The notes beneath the pieces were generated by a model. That model did no database searches. It had not been told where the DNA came from and worked only from the letters and a program-made list of their open reading frames with translations. Both the position numbers and the translations under genes were made by a program. This document shows, piece by piece, positions 6,614 through 7,586 of a stretch of DNA of 7,586 nucleotides. Source of the stretch: Cryomorphaceae bacterium (GTDB taxonomy: Bacteria > Bacteroidota > Bacteroidia > Flavobacteriales > Schleiferiaceae); the NCBI GenBank assembly GCA_003455605.1, contig DMQR01000015.1, positions 1-7,586 on the forward strand, read 5' to 3'. How positions within the stretch are numbered: the stretch's first letter is position 1; the number at the start of each line of letters is the position of its first letter.

Positions 6614-7586
6614 TTACTGTCTCACCACGAATGGACGTTGAACCATTCCATTGATAGTACGGATTTCTACGAGGTAGGTTCCGGTGCTAAAACCACTAAG
6701 GTCGAAGTCTTTTTCAAAGATCCTATTTGTGGTGGTCATGGTCGTATTGAACAACTCCTGACCCACGTAATTCATCACACGTATCTGCACTTCTTCCCCT
6801 TGTTCGGCTGTTCCGCTGATGTGAATCAAGCCGTTAGTTGGGTTAGGGTACATGAGGATGGATTGAGCCGATCGCTCTTCCAAACCGATCCCTTGAATAT
6901 TCACGAAGATCTGCTGTGAAGTCGTATCACAATCGCCATACAACTTCAACACTGCCGTGTACTGTCCATTTGAAGTATAGGAGTGACTATGAGTGCTGCC
7001 CGTACCAGTGGCATTAGACCCGTCACCAAAGTTGATGAAATAGCTGTTGTATCCTGAAGCACCACCCCAAGTGAATGTAATGTCGGCAAAGCTGGTACCG
7101 ATGCTATCGATACTATAGTTCGGGTTGCCCACGTTTATGGCAGAACAGCTGTCTGTAGTAAAGCTGTAGTACATTTTCAGGGAGGTATCGCCTGGGGCAC
7201 AAACCTCAGCAACATCAAAGAAGTAGGTCATTACTGGTGCCAAACCAGTCATTGACGCCATCGCCGAAGTAGAGGTGCCCACCATGGTGTTGGTGGAACC
7301 TGAAGCAGAATAGTGGTAAATGAAGGTACCATTGCCTCCAGTCCAAGAGATATCTGCGAAGGTGCTGCCCATATTAGCAACCGCAAGGTTGTTTGGCGTG
7401 GCACAAGATGGCGTCACACAGTTTGCGGTTAGGGTGTCAACTGGGCCGGCGCTGAAGTTTCCGGAAGAAACGCTTACGCTTTGACCGTTCGATCCGCTCA
7501 AGGTGTAGTATACCTCTGACGGATAAGAGCCTTGTGCGCCATTGACCACTGCGATTTCTGTGCCTGCACAAACTTGGAAGTCGATG
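6614..7586 (-). CDS. T9SS type A sorting domain-containing secreted protein, C-terminal part
   Basis: The reading frame is open to the right edge, so only the last 323 residues are seen; the GTG at 7549 is an internal codon, not the start. After an unassigned segment ending LTANC there is a fibronectin-III-like domain (window 7154-7402, NLAV...FADISW...FTTDSC). Next is a PKD-like domain (6890-7138) with FINFGDGS, HSHSYTSNGQYTAVLKLYGDCD, and then the type A sorting domain (about 6614-6853). The sorting domain begins MYPNPTNG and ends FSTGTYLVEIRTINGMVQRPFVVRQ. Such C-terminal domains direct proteins through the type IX secretion system and are removed when the protein is attached to the surface. 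Many Cys residues lie between the domains. The function of the missing N-terminal part, possibly an enzyme or adhesin, cannot be told. Confidence 0.92.
   Translation of the reverse strand, partial: IDFQVCAGTEIAVVNGAQGSYPSEVYYTLSGSNGQSVSVSSGNFSAGPVDTLTANCVTPSCATPNNLAVANMGSTFADISWTGGNGTFIYHYSASGSTNTMVGTSTSAMASMTGLAPVMTYFFDVAEVCAPGDTSLKMYYSFTTDSCSAINVGNPNYSIDSIGTSFADITFTWGGASGYNSYFINFGDGSNATGTGSTHSHSYTSNGQYTAVLKLYGDCDTTSQQIFVNIQGIGLEERSAQSILMYPNPTNGLIHISGTAEQGEEVQIRVMNYVGQELFNTTMTTTNRIFEKDFDLSGFSTGTYLVEIRTINGMVQRPFVVRQ

Noticed and set aside
6593..6919. 108-codon open frame on the plus strand
   Set aside because: It is antisense to the conserved T9SS sorting domain and its product has no recognisable motif; it is a shadow of the real gene.
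1..7586. Mobile element, CRISPR array, defence island or RNA gene
   Set aside because: No transposase, integrase, regular repeats, tRNA-like or rRNA sequence was found, and the genes are core metabolic, repair and envelope genes.

Overview
The window looks like a chromosomal segment of a marine-type Bacteroidota bacterium, most likely class Flavobacteriia (Cryomorphaceae/Schleiferiaceae-like). Three things support this. One is a C-terminal type IX secretion sorting domain with a YPNPTNG motif. Another is promoter elements of the Bacteroidota form (TTG, then TAnnTTTG). The third is the gene neighbourhood: lipoprotein, short glycogen-synthase-like protein, panC, panD, flippase-like membrane protein and radA, an order I recall from Flavobacteriia genomes. 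Base composition looks even and moderate, and I see no insertion sequence, phage gene, CRISPR array, tRNA or rRNA.

Layout. Positions 1-910 (minus strand) hold a 272-residue protein resembling only the N-terminal half of glycogen/starch synthases, overlapped at its 3' end by the first codons of a lipoprotein gene that leaves the window. A 95-bp divergent intergenic region (911-1005) carries two interleaved Bacteroidota-type promoters. On the plus strand follows a compact run, 1006-4549: panC and panD (the two enzymes making pantothenate from pantoate and aspartate), a YbhN/UPF0104-type multi-pass membrane protein joined to panD by a TAATG stop-start, and radA. RadA ends 6 bp from the end of a convergent minus-strand pair (4556-6444). 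That pair is an inner-membrane-anchored coiled-coil protein followed by a coiled-coil OmpA-domain lipoprotein. A 169-bp intergenic region (6445-6613) follows. Finally comes the C-terminal part of a large secreted protein with fibronectin-III-like, PKD-like and T9SS sorting domains, cut by the right edge.

How the genes fit together. PanC and PanD act in one pathway; the flippase-like protein and RadA are co-transcribed by position but not obviously linked in function. The short synthase-like protein lacks the normal ADP-glucose motif and the whole C-terminal catalytic half, so it is probably not a working glycogen synthase. The two coiled-coil envelope genes look like a two-component link between inner membrane, peptidoglycan and outer membrane. 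They and the synthase-like protein are the most interesting unexplained items. The rest is ordinary core genome, and I see no clear evidence of a defence or mobile system.
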